Shown here: positions 15,551-27,489 of the stretch, piece after piece
Layout of the letters: every line of letters starts with the position of its first letter
Numbering within the stretch: position 1 is the stretch's first letter
Source of the DNA: Arachis hypogaea
Taxonomy: Eukaryota > Streptophyta > Magnoliopsida > Fabales > Fabaceae
DNA length: 64,000 nt
Assembly: GCF_003086295.3 (NCBI RefSeq)
Contig: NC_092044.1
Coordinates: 2,547,001-2,611,000 of the forward strand
Reading direction: 5' to 3'
The notes under the pieces: generated by a model
What the model was told of the DNA's origin: nothing
The model's input: only the letters and a program-made list of their open reading frames with translations
The model's database searches: none
Made by a program: the position numbers and the translations under genes

Positions 15551-16888
15551 TTATAGGGTTGGCTTAAATAACCGCATTTCAGATGAGCAACTTGGAAGAC
15601 CAAAGTGCGAGGGTGAAACTAAACTTTCATGATAGATGTGAAAGATCCTTGAGCCTACACCCCGAGATAAAGGACGGTGTTTGGTCATGCCATCACTGGA
15701 GCTGTCAATATTAGGAAAATATATGCTGCCATCAATTATGTTACATAAAACTAACTTGCCACTTGGAGATTTCCCCAGTAGAACATCATTTTTCAACATG
15801 TACATAGGCCGTAGTACATAATTTAAACGAGAATTAATGAGTAGCGGGTGGTGGCGGATTATTGCCAACTTAGTCCAAGATTGAGGAACTCCATACTCCT
15901 TCATCAACCAGAGAGTCCAATGAGTTTTCTTAGTCTCATAACAAACAGCAAGACAACCCCCCAAGATATCCAATCGGGGAAACACACTGCGATCATCATC
16001 TGAATCCCTACTGGGAGCGGAAAACTGACTATAAGTCTCTTTCACCAAGTCAACGGAAAGAACTGCCACAAAACTACTACGACGGCCGCGAAGAAGCCAA
16101 TTAAGAGTGCCAGTGCCACTTACAAAACGCCCTGTCCGACCCACCACAGAAGCCTTGTTATCGCGGTCAAGTAGTCTATATGGGAAATCCTGAATTGTTC
16201 TCCAGTTAGATTTTGGGCCGAATGTGAAAATTCTGGTGACAGATTCACCTGATTTCTTAATCACAATCCCGAGAAGCTTATACTTGTCGTTCACATGATC
16301 ATAACCGAATCCACAATAGTGGAAGATACCACCAATTTTAAGCGGCTGAGATGTGAGTCCAGTGCAGGGGTTCCACAGGATGGCACGATCTTCAAGCTCA
16401 TCGTCGAGCAAGCACAGCAATCCATTACAAGAGCCAATGATGCTACGGCAGCGTCGTCCCTCGTAGGGGACTACTTTAGTCGGTTCACGGGGAGGGTTCT
16501 CGAACACAGATCGGGCGGAGAAAATTCCGATGATGGGGTTTGAGTAGCTATAATAGGCAATACGCAGGTGGGTCAAGGCTAGATCCACCGCCATTGAACG
16601 TCGAAGGTGGTCCTGGGCAAATTGGGAACTGGAAATTAGGGTTCTCCATGAACCGCAGACGCTGTTCCTTAATCGCACAAGAGAACTCGCCGGAATCCTC
16701 AGCAGGATTTCCTCTATGAGCTCGTCCATGAGGGCAGGCATCCCGGTGGTTGTGACGACCTTCCCCTTCCTCTCATAATCATTATCATCGTCGTGAAGCG
16801 GACTATTCATGCGTTCCATGAGTTGGATTTTAGGATTACTAGCATCAACCAGTTCGGAAAACAATTTGGAGGGATAATGTGGCCGCAT
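15551..16888 (-). CDS. F-box protein with FBA-type C-terminus, copy A, 445 aa
   Basis: Probable substrate-recognition subunit of an SCF E3 ubiquitin ligase. One intact exon. The F-box lies near residues 55-100 (LMDELIEEILLRIPASSLVRL, then SWRTLISSSQFAQDHL). The F-box-associated region follows, with SIIGSCNGLLCL, LWNPCTG, FGYDHVNDKYKLL, RIFTFGP.S.WRTIQDFP, GTGTLNWLL and VLSVDLVKETYSQFSAP. The longest ORF starts at MRPHYPSKLF. This N-terminus lies in sequence copied from exon 7 of the neighbouring helicase but in a different frame; MERMNSPLHDDD further in is another possible start. It is very similar to the genes at 30132-31439 and 46708-48015. The target protein is unknown. Confidence 0.85.
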   Translation of the reverse strand: MRPHYPSKLFSELVDASNPKIQLMERMNSPLHDDDNDYERKGKVVTTTGMPALMDELIEEILLRIPASSLVRLRNSVCGSWRTLISSSQFAQDHLRRSMAVDLALTHLRIAYYSYSNPIIGIFSARSVFENPPREPTKVVPYEGRRCRSIIGSCNGLLCLLDDELEDRAILWNPCTGLTSQPLKIGGIFHYCGFGYDHVNDKYKLLGIVIKKSGESVTRIFTFGPKSNWRTIQDFPYRLLDRDNKASVVGRTGRFVSGTGTLNWLLRGRRSSFVAVLSVDLVKETYSQFSAPSRDSDDDRSVFPRLDILGGCLAVCYETKKTHWTLWLMKEYGVPQSWTKLAIIRHHPLLINSRLNYVLRPMYMLKNDVLLGKSPSGKLVLCNIIDGSIYFPNIDSSSDGMTKHRPLSRGVGSRIFHIYHESLVSPSHFGLPSCSSEMRLFKPTL

Positions 16889-17622
16889 GAAAAGTTCCCT
16901 TGTTGAAACTGTTGAAGAGTTCCCCTACTAGTAGAAAAGATTTTTTTAAATATTTTTTAATAAATTTAAAACAATTTAATATTTAAATATCATATAAAAA
17001 TATTTTTAATGTATAATTATATTTAAATACAATAACATAAAATATCTTTTATTTATTACTTTAGGATTTTTTCAAAATAAAAATCTTCTTAAAAATTATA
17101 ATATTTTTAAATTATTTTGTTAATATTTTTATTGTTATCATTACAACTTATCAAATACACTAAATAATAAAAAACAAATCTTTCTTTATTGAAAAAATAT
17201 ATTTTATATACTTTAACAATTTGATCAAGTTGATATTGTCTTTATTTAATTCAAAGATAAAATCTTTGATGATCACTTGATTATAGTAAAATTGATGGAA
17301 TATAATTGTAATGAGATATTATGAAAATTAAATAATTAAGTAAATAACTAATTAAGAAATAAATTAACAATAAAATAAAAAATAAATTATTTAAAATTCT
17401 TTTTTGAAAAAAAAAAGAAGATAAATAGTTAAATAATTTTTAAGTCAAATCCATCTTGAAATTTGAATATATTAGAAGGAGAGAAGTAGATGGACAAGTG
17501 AGAGATCAAAATTGACGACCATACGTGTGATAAAGTAATTTTTGAGTCATACATGCTCATGAGTGAATCAGCTAAATTATGTGCCTCATCAATTATAACA
17601 ATATTGAATATTAAATTATTCT
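16861..17622 (-). pseudogene. DDX11 gene fragments (exons 7, 5 and 4), copy A
   Basis: Three pieces match the helicase gene in the same order and strand. 16861-16935 matches exon 7 (7831-7945, with an internal deletion). 17203-17275 matches the end of exon 5 and its neighbourhood (8425-8495). 17503-17622 matches the exon 4/intron 4 junction (8765-8885), including the DEAH-coding segment. The DNA between them is AT-rich filler. This is a decayed partial duplication, not an expressed helicase. Confidence 0.8.
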
Positions 17623-17635
17623 TCCATCTTAGTCC

Positions 17636-18354
17636 ATGACAACAATAAAAAAGTCTCATGGCTTACAAATCCAACTCAATAAAATACATAAATTCAATTA
17701 CAATTTTAGTCTTTATTATCTTATCTTATCTTTTTTTTATCTTATCTTTAGTTATTCTTATCTTATCTTTATTTGATTTTATCTTTCATAAGACAATGCT
17801 CTATATATACTTAGTTTTACCTCATAGTTTACAATACAATTCAATCAATCAATAATCAATAAAAGTTCTTTTCTTTATCTTTCCTATTCTTTCACAATTT
17901 TATTATGGTATCAGAGCGAGCCTTGGTATCCTCTTTGAAGATGATCATAAGCTATCATCTTTTTGGTGAGAAATCACCCTACTTCTTTGTCAACCTCCTC
18001 CTCCCATGATGAATAATCAATCTTTCAATTTATCTCAGCAACTAATCTCTATTACATCCATCCAAGTAAAAATCCAACATTAGTCTTGGTTACATCGGTT
18101 CTAACAGAAAATAACTATCATTCATGGAATAGTCACTATGGCCTATCTGCGCCTTCTTCCGGCAGTTTCATCTGCACCTTCTTCCGAGCGTTTCGTCTGC
18201 ATTCTGTTTCAGTCATGTCTACATTTTATTTCAGCAAATTCAATCTACATCTGTTTTAGCAGTTCGATCTACACTCTTATCGCACTTTATGCGCCCTCAT
18301 TCTTATCGCGCTTTACGCGCACTCTCTTATTGCGCTCTACGTGCCCTCTGACTG
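17636..18354 (+). mobile_element. truncated Ty1/copia 5' end: LTR remnant and primer-binding site
   Basis: An AT-rich LTR-like segment ends near 17895 (TTCTTTCACA). It is followed at 17906-17917 by TGGTATCAGAGC, the initiator-Met-tRNA primer-binding site of many copia elements, then a short leader-like region. Homology stops abruptly at about 18355, where the gag-only element copy B begins. The left LTR boundary is uncertain. Confidence 0.6.
17906..17917 (+). promoter_or_regulatory. copia primer-binding site
   Basis: TGGTATCAGAGC is complementary to the 3' end of plant initiator-Met tRNA. It shows this copia remnant is plus-oriented. Confidence 0.75.
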
Positions 18355-19445
18355 AGTTATACATATAATGATTGAGTTATGTGTTGGTAATTTATGAGTC
18401 ATAGAAACCGTAACATTCTTTTGACCTAATCTGCAAATTATAGCTTGTAGCCGCCGAGTTATAGTGACTAAATCACAACCCTCAAGCTTAACCTGTTTAT
18501 TTTTAAGAGAAGCAAGTCGAGTTGTTATGAATATCGAGTTATAACTCGGCAGGATATAAAAGAAATGCGTTTGTGTTATAATTCAGAGATATAAGGATTA
18601 GCCCCCAAGCTCAACTTGATAATCTTAAAAATAAAATTGGACAAACTTGTCATTGAGAAAGGTGTTGCTTATATAAGTATATTTTTGAACGAGCTTATAG
18701 GTGATTGTTTGTTGGACTAACGCTGACTTATAGGTGTCGGTTTGCTTTGACTGATTATGACTTCTATGTGGACAAGGGGTTTTGCCAATGTATAGCTCGG
18801 GCTCCTTGGGCACTAGATTTCTTGGCGTCACCAATCCGTCTTTACTTCTTTTATAGCTCCGAACGCCAGGGTTTCTGCAGAAAACACTCCGACGCTCAAG
18901 TCAGTAAAGGACTAAAAGATATGCTTTTAATTTGCTTGTTCTTATTCCCCTTTTTCTCCTTTTTTTTCATTGCTAGATGGGAAGTGTAGAAAAAAGCAGT
19001 AGTCGAACTAAAAGCATGAATAAAAATAAAGAATAATGAAGTTAGAAATAATGTATTGTTTATTGAGGATTACCCTTTTAATATAGAAGGTATAGGATAA
19101 ACTTCCCCGTTAAAACCCTCCAAGCAAAACCCAATGTGAAAATAATTTTAGTGATTGGAAAAAAGAGCACATATTCAATTCCTGAATTATAACTTAGTTG
19201 TGGTATAGTTTTAGAGAAGTTGTGTTCCAAGTACTAGATAGTTCTTTGTCTAGTAATGTTTGAAATGTATAAATCCCTTGCCAATTACTTTGCTGATTCG
19301 AAAAGGTCCTTCTGGTCATCCTCTTTTAATTGAGTTGGTTTATTTACTCGTCGAGTTTGTCTAAATTCTTCTATTTTCATATGTCCAACTGTTTTTTTTT
19401 TCAGAATTATGCTAAAGTCTTCGGCTTGGAGACAACAATAGTCTT

Positions 19446-20125
19446 GTGAAACTTGTCAGGGCAAAGACCACTCTTAAAGGCATAGAGGTGGACATGAGGG
19501 TTAAGGTTGGAAATTTCCATTGCTATTTTATTGAACCTCATCATGTAGTCACGGAGACTTTCATATTGACCTTGTTTGATTGTGGTAAGGTAGTCGGAAT
19601 CATGGACATATATCTTGAATACTGCAAAATTGTTGGTGAAGAGGTCGACTAGTTCCTTAAAAGTAGAGATAAAACCTGTAGGTAAAGATGAAAACTAGAG
19701 TAAAGTAACACCATTTAAAAATGTGGGAAAAGAATGACATAATATTGGATCAGAATCACCATTAAAAAATATCATTGAGTGGAACTTAGTGATATATATG
19801 TTCATGTCCCAAATCCCTTCATATGGCTTTAGAGTAGTTGGTAGGGTAAAGTTCTTCGCATATGAAACTTCATGATTTTCTCAGAAAAAGGGTTTGTACG
19901 TCTTTTCAGTGCCTTTGAAGTTGTAACATCTACCAGAATACGAGTTCCTGACACATGTTCGTCATCACTATGAGCATCCTTGCGATCTTTCTTGCTATTT
20001 TGATTCTTTTGCTGTTGTGTTAACAACTCGGTTATCCTATGGACCTCGGCCTCAAGCGCACCGTTCTTAGCTATTATCTCGGCTTGAGTTGGTGGAGGAG
20101 GAGGTGGATTTTTCTCATCAACCAT
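19446..20125 (-). pseudogene. gypsy gag fragment, copy B
   Basis: It begins at an ATG at 20125 with MVDEKNPPPPPPTQAEI, a Lys/Asp-rich linker and SDDEHVSGTRILVDV, then decays. The gag-domain portion near 19446-19700 is disrupted by stops. It is the same family as 12794-13503. Confidence 0.6.
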
Positions 20126-20210
20126 GGTCGAGATCCTACAAAAAAGAAGAATAATCAGTGGGAAAAAAATGTGGAGCAACATTAAGATCGGTCTCATGAT
20201 GGGTGCCAAA

Positions 20211-20889
20211 TGTTTTTGTTGTTACAGGATCTGTTCGAGGTATAGCTCGTCGCAAAATGGGAGATGTCGTCCTGTCTTCTCCACGTATGAGTTATACGCC
20301 AGACTCCAAAGAACACCAGACAGGATGGGTACCTGCAAAGGGTACTCCGACGCTCAAGTCAGAAATATTTCAAAAAAGAGAGTGAGTGTGACTTATATAA
20401 GTATTAGGTTTTCAGATGTCCTTTACATTGATCTAATGTTACCTTATATAGACTGAGTAGAGACTAAGCCTTTTGAATATACTCGGTTAGCGAATCATAA
20501 ACTACGGTTGTGGTGAGAACCACAATGTGGTTACCGTGATATTCTCGTCATCTGTTTTGACTTTTGACTATTTCATTGAGTTGTTGGCGATGACGTGTGA
20601 TGAAGTCATCATGTCGTTCTGCTGAGAGTTATCATGTTTTTGAGTTATAGGCAGAGTTATAACTTCTTTGGGTCGAGGTATAGATTTCATTGGCTGAGTT
20701 ATAGGTAATGGATTAAGACTTATTTTATGAGTAATAGGTAGCAATTACCGAGTAATATATAATGGACCAGATTGTAACGGCCGAGTTATAGATATAACGA
20801 CGGATTTATAAGTTATGAAAACTCTAAGGTTCTTTTTACCTAATCTTCAAATTATAACTTGTAGTCGCTGAGTTGTAGTGACTAAATCA
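20211..20889 (-). repeat. LTR of copy B
   Basis: Homologous to 13589-14251, about 679 bp, with TG...CA ends on the plus strand. Confidence 0.7.
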
Positions 20890-21002
20890 ATAATAATAAT
20901 GATAATAATAAAATTGTCATCTCCTCTAATCTGAAGAGAATATTATTTTGTTCTAAATTTAGAAAACATCATTGGTTTGTTACACTACAAGAAACATCAT
21001 TA

Positions 21003-21430
21003 AAATCGATGGCCAAATCGACGGCTAAGCCGTCGATAATATTAAAATTCGACGGCAAAATGAAAGGCGGAGATGGTCATTATTAAGCTTGTCGATTTTT
21101 CAAAATGCTAATAAAATCGACGGCTTGCCTAGCCGTCGATAATAATTTAATAAAATCGACAGCTCTTCTGTCTGTAATATGAGTTTGAGGATTTTACATT
21201 CTTACTAAAATCGACAACATCGCCGTCGATATTATTATATAAAATCGACGCCATTTTCGTCGATATTTGATTCAATAAAATTGACAACATTTTCGTCGAT
21301 AATATGCTTACTAAAATCGACAAAGCGGATGTCGATATTTGATCCAATAAAATCTAAAATCAACGGTCATGATGTCGATATTTGATCCAATAAAATCGAC
21401 ATAATTGCCGTTGATTTTATTATTTAAATA
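21003..21430. repeat. left subterminal GACGGC-motif array of the CACTA element
   Basis: Many variants of TAAAATCGACGGC and its complement occur about every 20-40 bases. The matching array at the other end lies at about 27990-28500. Confidence 0.8.
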
Positions 21431-22222
21431 CCGACAAATTTTTTGTCTATTTGTTTTGTCTATTTTAATTTAAAATAGATACTAATAATAATAATAATAA
21501 ATCCAAATAATATAATAGAAAAACACTATAATCACTAATTAGTAATAGAAATTATGCTTATATATAGCAAAATATGTTGGATTTCTTTCTGCCAAATGAA
21601 AAAAAAAGTAAGGTATTAAATATAAAATAATAATGGTTACATAATATGCACCAGTCTCACAGTACTAGCAGCGTCTAAAGATTACTCTTCAGTAACCATT
21701 GTTGCAATAACAGTCGAACTTTGCCATTTAGAAACTGTTAATAAAAAATAAATAAATAAATAAAAGAAGAAGAAGGAATTATTATATATAACAATTGGTA
21801 TTGAATAAAATTGAGCTATATACAACAAGTTTCTTTTTTATTTTTTTTAAAGAAAATGATGTCACACATTATTATATTATATATTCTACAAGTATAGTCA
21901 TAAAAAAAAAAATTCTACAAGTATAAATAATAACCTGGAAGATGGGTTATTACTGCTACCGTTATTGGTTTTTGTACAATAAAATTTGTGATGTTTTTGC
22001 TTGTTGAACCCTGCATAATTGAGTGTGCCTCTACGAAGTTTCTGGACAGCAAAACACTTATTTCACCACTTCTGCCTCCCAAGACATAAATCTCTGTCTC
22101 ATCAATGTTGTTTGCCTACAATAACAAGGACCAAAACATATTAAAATTATATATTTACAAAGATAAATTATACAATAATGATCATAGATAAATTATATAT
22201 TAAATAAAATTGATGATGACTT

Positions 22223-22494
22223 TGTTGAAGGTGAATGAAGTTGAGAGAGAGAGTTCATGAACAGAGTTGAGAGAAGAAACGAAATTGACATTAACTCAAT
22301 CTACAGTGAAAGAACTCAAGTTACCATTACTGTGGCAACAAGTTTATATAGGGCTAGTTCAATTCTAACTAATCACTTCCAGCTGGCAATAATAGTAACA
22401 AACTTAGTAACTAATCTACTTAAGTTACATTCTGCTGTGTGTTGCTGTATGGTATGTGTGTGTGTGTCTGCACAGGGTTCTCCATCAAGTAACA
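22223..22494 (-). repeat. 3' LTR of the nested copia element
   Basis: 272 bp, direct repeat of 27212-27489. Confidence 0.93.
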
Positions 22495-25400
22495 CCCTCC
22501 CTCAAGTTGGGAGTGTAGATGTCCAATAGTCCCAACTTGCGGTAAAGTGTTGAGAAAACAGCAGGGGACAGCGGCTTTGTCAACAAGTCAGCTACTTGTT
22601 CTTTGGTCGAGATGGGCATCAAATGAATGAGTCCCTCCATGAGCTTGTCGCGCATCACATGGCAATCCACCTCGATATGCTTGGTTCTCTCGTGAAAAAC
22701 TGGGTTGGATGCAATATAGATGGCTGATTGACTATCACAAAAGATGCTGATGGGTTCAGTTAGAGGCATACCAAGGTCCTCCATCAAGTATCCTAGCCAG
22801 ATAGCTTCTTTGGTGGCTGTAGCTAAGGCCCTATATTCAGCCTTAGAGGAGCTGCATGAAACAGTATTCTGCTTCTTACTTTTCCAAGAGATAAGAGCAG
22901 ACCCAAGAAAAAAACAATAGGCAGAAGTTGAACGTCGTGTGTCCGGACAAGCTGCCCAGTCAGAATCAGAGAAGCCTGTGATGCATAAATCAGTAGAAAT
23001 GGGAAAGAATAATCCCTGAGCAGGTGCAGATTTCAGGTATCGCAAGACTCGATGAGCGGCGTGTAGATGCAAGCTTGTCGGTTTGTCTAAGTACTGGCTA
23101 AGTCGACTAACTGCATAGCTGATGTCTGGCCGTGTGTTGGTCAAATACAACAATTTTCCAACTATCTTCCGATATTCAGCTGAATCGGATAGAGGAGTTC
23201 CACTATCCTTGCTCAACTTCACACTATAATCCATAGGTGTTGAGACTAGTTTGCATTCAGCAAATCCATAGTCAGTAAGCATGTCCACAACATACTTCCT
23301 TTGGTACAACGCGATCCCTTTTTCTGAACGTGCTACCTCCAACCCGAGAAAGAATTTCAAGTCCCCAATATCCTTGATTTTGAACAGATCATCCAGGACA
23401 CCTTTGATTTTGTTGATCTCAAGGATGTCATCCCCAGCAAGTACTAAGTCATCCACATAAACTAAGACTGCAGTAAAACCAGTTTCACATTGTTTGGTGA
23501 AGAGGCTGTAGTCAGAACGGCATTGCTTGTACCCCAGATCCAATAAAACAGATTTGAGCTTGTTATTCCATTGTCTACTGGCCTGCTTGAGTCCATAAAG
23601 TGACTTCTCTAGCTTGCACACTTGTCCCTTGTCAATTTTCAGTCCCGGTGGAGCAACCATATACACCTCTTCATCAAGATCTCCGTGGAGGAACGCAGTG
23701 TTCACATCTATTTGCTTTAGGTACCAATTTTTTGCTGCTGCCAATCCAAGTACCATTCGAAGGCTTGTGAGCTTTAGGACTGGACTAAAGGTGTCTCTGT
23801 AATCAATACCAGGGACTTGCGTGTAGCCCTTGGCAACAAGACGTGCCTTATGGCGTTCTACAGATCCATCAGGGTTATATTTCACCTTGAACACCCACTT
23901 GCATCCTATAGGTTTCTTCCCAGGTGGCAAGGAGGTGATCTTCCAGGTCTTGCTTTCATCAAGTGAATCAAGTTCAGATTTAATAGCCTTTTTCCAGCAA
24001 GGTTGAGACATAGCCTCCTCATAATGCTTGGGCTCAGTATGTGTGGATAATGCAATCGAAAATGCTCTATGATTTTTGGAAAGTTTCTCATATGACAAAG
24101 ATTTAGATAAAGGATACTTACAGTGAGTATTGACGGAACAGACGGGCTTGGTGGTGAGATTTAAGCACTGATAGTCTTGAAGGTAAGAAGGAGGTCTTCT
24201 TATTCTCGCGGTCTTTCTTTGCACATTCTGCTCAGCAATAGGTACTGTAGGACTTGTCTCATTACTGGTGTTAGTATTAGAGATAGTAAGTGGTGGTGAA
24301 TTGTGAGAAGGCTCAATTGATATTGAGTCTGCATTAAGAGAAACGTCATTATGTGAAGGCTGACCAGTGAGGTCATGCTCCTTTGGATGTGGCGCAAGAT
24401 TAGCTAGACCTTGGTGTGTTTGAGGTTAAAAAACGTCATATGAAAAGGGGTCAATGTTCATGGATTGTTGCTGATTAGATGCAGTTGTACTTAAGGAGTT
24501 AGTTTCAATGGAAAAGGGAAAGTGATTTTCATAAAAATGTACATGTCTTGAAACAAAAATTTGTCTAGTTTTCAAATCCATGAGTACATAGCCTTTAACA
24601 CCCTCCCTGAATCCTAAATATACTGATTTTCGAGCTCTCGGATCAAGTTTTGATCTATTTGAGGTGATGGTGCTAGCATAAGCTAAGCAACCGAACACTC
24701 TAAGGGTTGAGAGATCAGGGGTAGTGTTATGCAAGATTTGAAATGGTGATTGATTGTTTAGAAAAGTGCTTGAAACCCGATTTATTACATAAACTGCATG
24801 GAGGATAGCAAAATTCCAAAAACATTTTGGGATTCCAGATTGAAAGAACAAACTTCTTGTGACAGATAGAATATGTTGATGCTTTCACTCAACAATTCCA
24901 TTTTGTTGAGGAGTCTCAACACAAGAAGTTTGATGTATTATTCCTGTTTCAGCAAAGTAAGTTTTCATTGAAAATTCCGGCCCATTATCTGTTCTGATGT
25001 ACTTTACTTGGCTGTTGAACTAAGTTTTTGCAAATTGAACAAAATTTTTTACTATTGTGCCAGCTTCAGCTTTGGTTTTCATTAGATGAATCCAAGTGAA
25101 TCTGGATTTGTCATCTACTATGGTTAGAAAGTATTTGTGGCCAGCAATTGAGGGGATTGCAAGAGGACCCCAGATATCAATATGAAGAAGTTCAAATATG
25201 CTTGCTGAAATAGTATTGCTATTTGAAAAACTTAATTTCTTTTGCTTTGAAAAATGGCATGTATCACATGGATCAATTTTTGTTTTACAATCTATAAAAG
25301 GAAAAACAGATTTCATTACATGGAGTCTTTCAAAAGGTAAATGTCCTAACCGAAAATGCCAAAGGTTTATTCCTTTCATTTCTGACTTTGGCAGGGTAAG

Positions 25401-27095
25401 AATGCTTGCTGTTTGTGCAAAGTGAGGCCTCACAGCTTCATTGTTCAGTGTGTAAAGCCCCCCACAAGCTCTAGCTACTCCAATCACTTTCTCCGAGTTG
25501 GTATCCTGTATCTCACATTTTTTGTCATCAAAATTCATATGACAATGCAAATGTGATGTGGCCTTGGAAACAGAAATCAGCTTGAAATTGAAAGAGGGGA
25601 TGTATAATGCATCAACAAGGTAAAGTTCATTTGTGAATATAATAGTTCCAGCAATTTTGCTAATGGCTAATGCACCATTAGGCAATTTAACAAGGATTGG
25701 AGCTATCTCATGATATGTATGAAAGTCATTGAGTGAGTAAGAGACATGGTCAGTTGCTCCCGTGTCTATTACCCATGATGCAAATTTCTTATCTGAAATA
25801 TTCAATGCAAGAATGTTTGATGTGAAATGCATAATATGTTCCAACTTACCTGGATGAGGTGTTGGCAAAGGCTCTTTGTGAGGATCAACACTTTGACTTG
25901 GTTTCTGCGCTTCCTTGCTGAGAAGTGCTAATAAGGCTGATTTTTGTTCAGGTGTGAAATCAAGACTTGTTACATCACCATCCTGCCCACTGTAAGGGTT
26001 TCTGAGATTCTCATTGCTTCCCTTAGAGTCAAATTCAGCTGCACTCATGTTGGTGAATGCTGTGTTATATCTTTGCTTAAGGTGTGGTGGCAATCCATGC
26101 TTCTTGTAGCATGTATCAACAACATGTCCTGTCTTACCACAATGTGAGCATTGCATCTTGCCTCTTCCAAAGCCTGAATTTTTGCCTCCTCTGCCCCTCC
26201 CTCTCCCTCTGCCTTGAAAGGCCCCTGCAGTGTTCAAGAGAGTGGCAGGTTGAGTGCTTGTCTGAGCTATCAATCTTGGTTCTGAGACAAAATCGAAGCT
26301 TTGAAATTGTCTCTCTTGCTGTGTGAGAAGAGAGAAAACTGTGTTGATATTTGGGAGTGGATCCATAAGCATGACTTGCGACCTAACCCCAGCATATTGT
26401 TCATTCAATCCTCTAAGAAATCGAGTAACCTGATCTTCAGTTCTAAAGTCCCTTATGACTCCTAATCCACAAATGCAATTTCTTCCACACTCGCACGAAG
26501 GAATTGCTCTAAAGCTGTCCAAATCTTCCCATATCGTCTTCAATTTTGTGAAGTACACGGTTACACTCATTTCTCCCTGCTTGGTTGCATACAGTTCCTC
26601 TTGTAGCTCAGCAATTCGGAAGCGGTCACCTTGGTAGTACCTATGTTTTAGGTCTTCCCAAAGATCTAGTGCTATGGTGTTCCAGCTCACACTTTTGGCA
26701 ATGTCAGGTTCTAGTGAACGATTGATCCATCCAACTACATACGTATTACATCGGTCCCATGCCTCAAATAGGGGATCGTGCTTTTCTGGTTTATCTAAAC
26801 TACCATCAATAAACCTAAGTTTGTTCTTTGATTTTAAAGCAAGATTCATAGCTCTACTCCAATCTCCATAGTTCCTTCCATTCAGAATTTCATGAGTTAT
26901 AGATATACCTGGATTTTCGGAGGGATGTAAGTAAAAAGGACTTGCAGGATCTTGGCTTGGTCCTCCATTGCTTTTGTTTATGTGCGCTTGAATTGCAGAA
27001 AGTTGATTCAAGAAGACTGAAATTCCCTGAGGATCGAGGTTCTCCAATGGCGATCGTGCTTCTGGCTGTGCGGTTCCGCGAGCTGATTCCATCAC
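22485..27095 (-). pseudogene. copia gag-pol polyprotein, interrupted by three stop codons
   Basis: The frame starts at 27095 and continues to the stop at 22485. In order it encodes a UBN2-type gag, a Gly/Arg-rich stretch with a CCHC knuckle (CSHCGKTGHVVDTC), an aspartic protease (WVIDTGATDHVS), the GAG-pre-integrase and integrase domains (HIDIWGPL, IVDDKSRFTW), reverse transcriptase (CKWVFKVK, KQIDVNTAFLHGDL, YVDD), and RNase H (GFSDSDWA, SSSKAEYRAL, FCDSQSAI). In-frame stops occur at about 25020 (TAG), 24885-24887 (TGA, within integrase) and 24426 (TAA, in the linker before RT). The frame is otherwise conserved, which fits a recent copy disabled by point changes. Confidence 0.9.
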
Positions 27096-27211
27096 TGCAC
27101 GCTAACTAGCGGTTCAGAACTTGCGTCTTTGATTATCAAGTTTGAATGATTGAGCCCCTTCTTCAATCTCAATCCCTAGAACACTCTTCAATCTCCACAC
27201 TCACCGCACCA

Positions 27212-27489
27212 TGTTGAAGGTGAATGAAGTTGAGAGAGAGAGTTCATGAACAGAGAAAATTGAGAGAAGAAACGAAATTGACATTAACTCAATCTACAGT
27301 GAAAGAACTCAAGTTACCATTACTGTGGCAACAAGTTTATATAAAGCTAGTTCAATTCTAACTAATCACTTCCAGCTGGCAATAATAGTAACAAACTTAG
27401 TAACTAATCTACTTAAGTTACATTCTGCTATGTGTTGCTGTATGGTATGTGTGTGTGTGTGTCTGCACAGGGTTCTCCATCAAGTAACA
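27212..27489 (-). repeat. 5' LTR of the nested copia element
   Basis: 278 bp. It contains a longer TG microsatellite than its partner. Confidence 0.93.

Larger units (their letters stand above)
18355..20889 (-). mobile_element. gag-only gypsy-type LTR element, copy B (left LTR truncated)
   Basis: Paralogue of 11219-14251. The left LTR is cut to about 120 bp (18355-18475) by the junction with the copia remnant. The right LTR is complete at 20211-20889 (TGTTTTTGTTGTTACAGG...AGTGACTAAATCA). The internal region carries gag debris and no pol. It belongs to the duplicated block that continues at 28520. Confidence 0.75.
22223..27489 (-). mobile_element. Ty1/copia retrotransposon nested in the CACTA element
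   Basis: LTRs are at 22223-22494 and 27212-27489, both TGTTGAAG...AAGTAACA. A perfect 5-bp target duplication GACTT lies outside them (22218-22222 and 27490-27494). The LTRs differ only by a 4-bp indel, a TG-repeat length difference and a few substitutions, so the insertion is young. On the minus strand a purine tract (GAGGGAGGG) adjoins the 3' LTR at 22495. A TATA-like TTTATATAAA lies at 27336-27345 in the 5' LTR. Domain order gag-protease-integrase-RT-RNase H is the copia order. Confidence 0.95.

Noticed and set aside
17429..17659. DEAH-like ORF resembling a second helicase
   Set aside because: Only the exon 4 border of DDX11 is copied. It is a gene fragment without other motifs.
17906..17917. 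tRNA gene suggested by TGGTATCAGAGC
   Set aside because: This is a retrotransposon primer-binding site. No cloverleaf surrounds it. No convincing tRNA or rRNA gene was seen anywhere in the window.
18138..18368. 76-residue ORF in the copia remnant
   Set aside because: Built from a locally repeated TTATCGCGCTTTACGCGC-type segment. No gag similarity.
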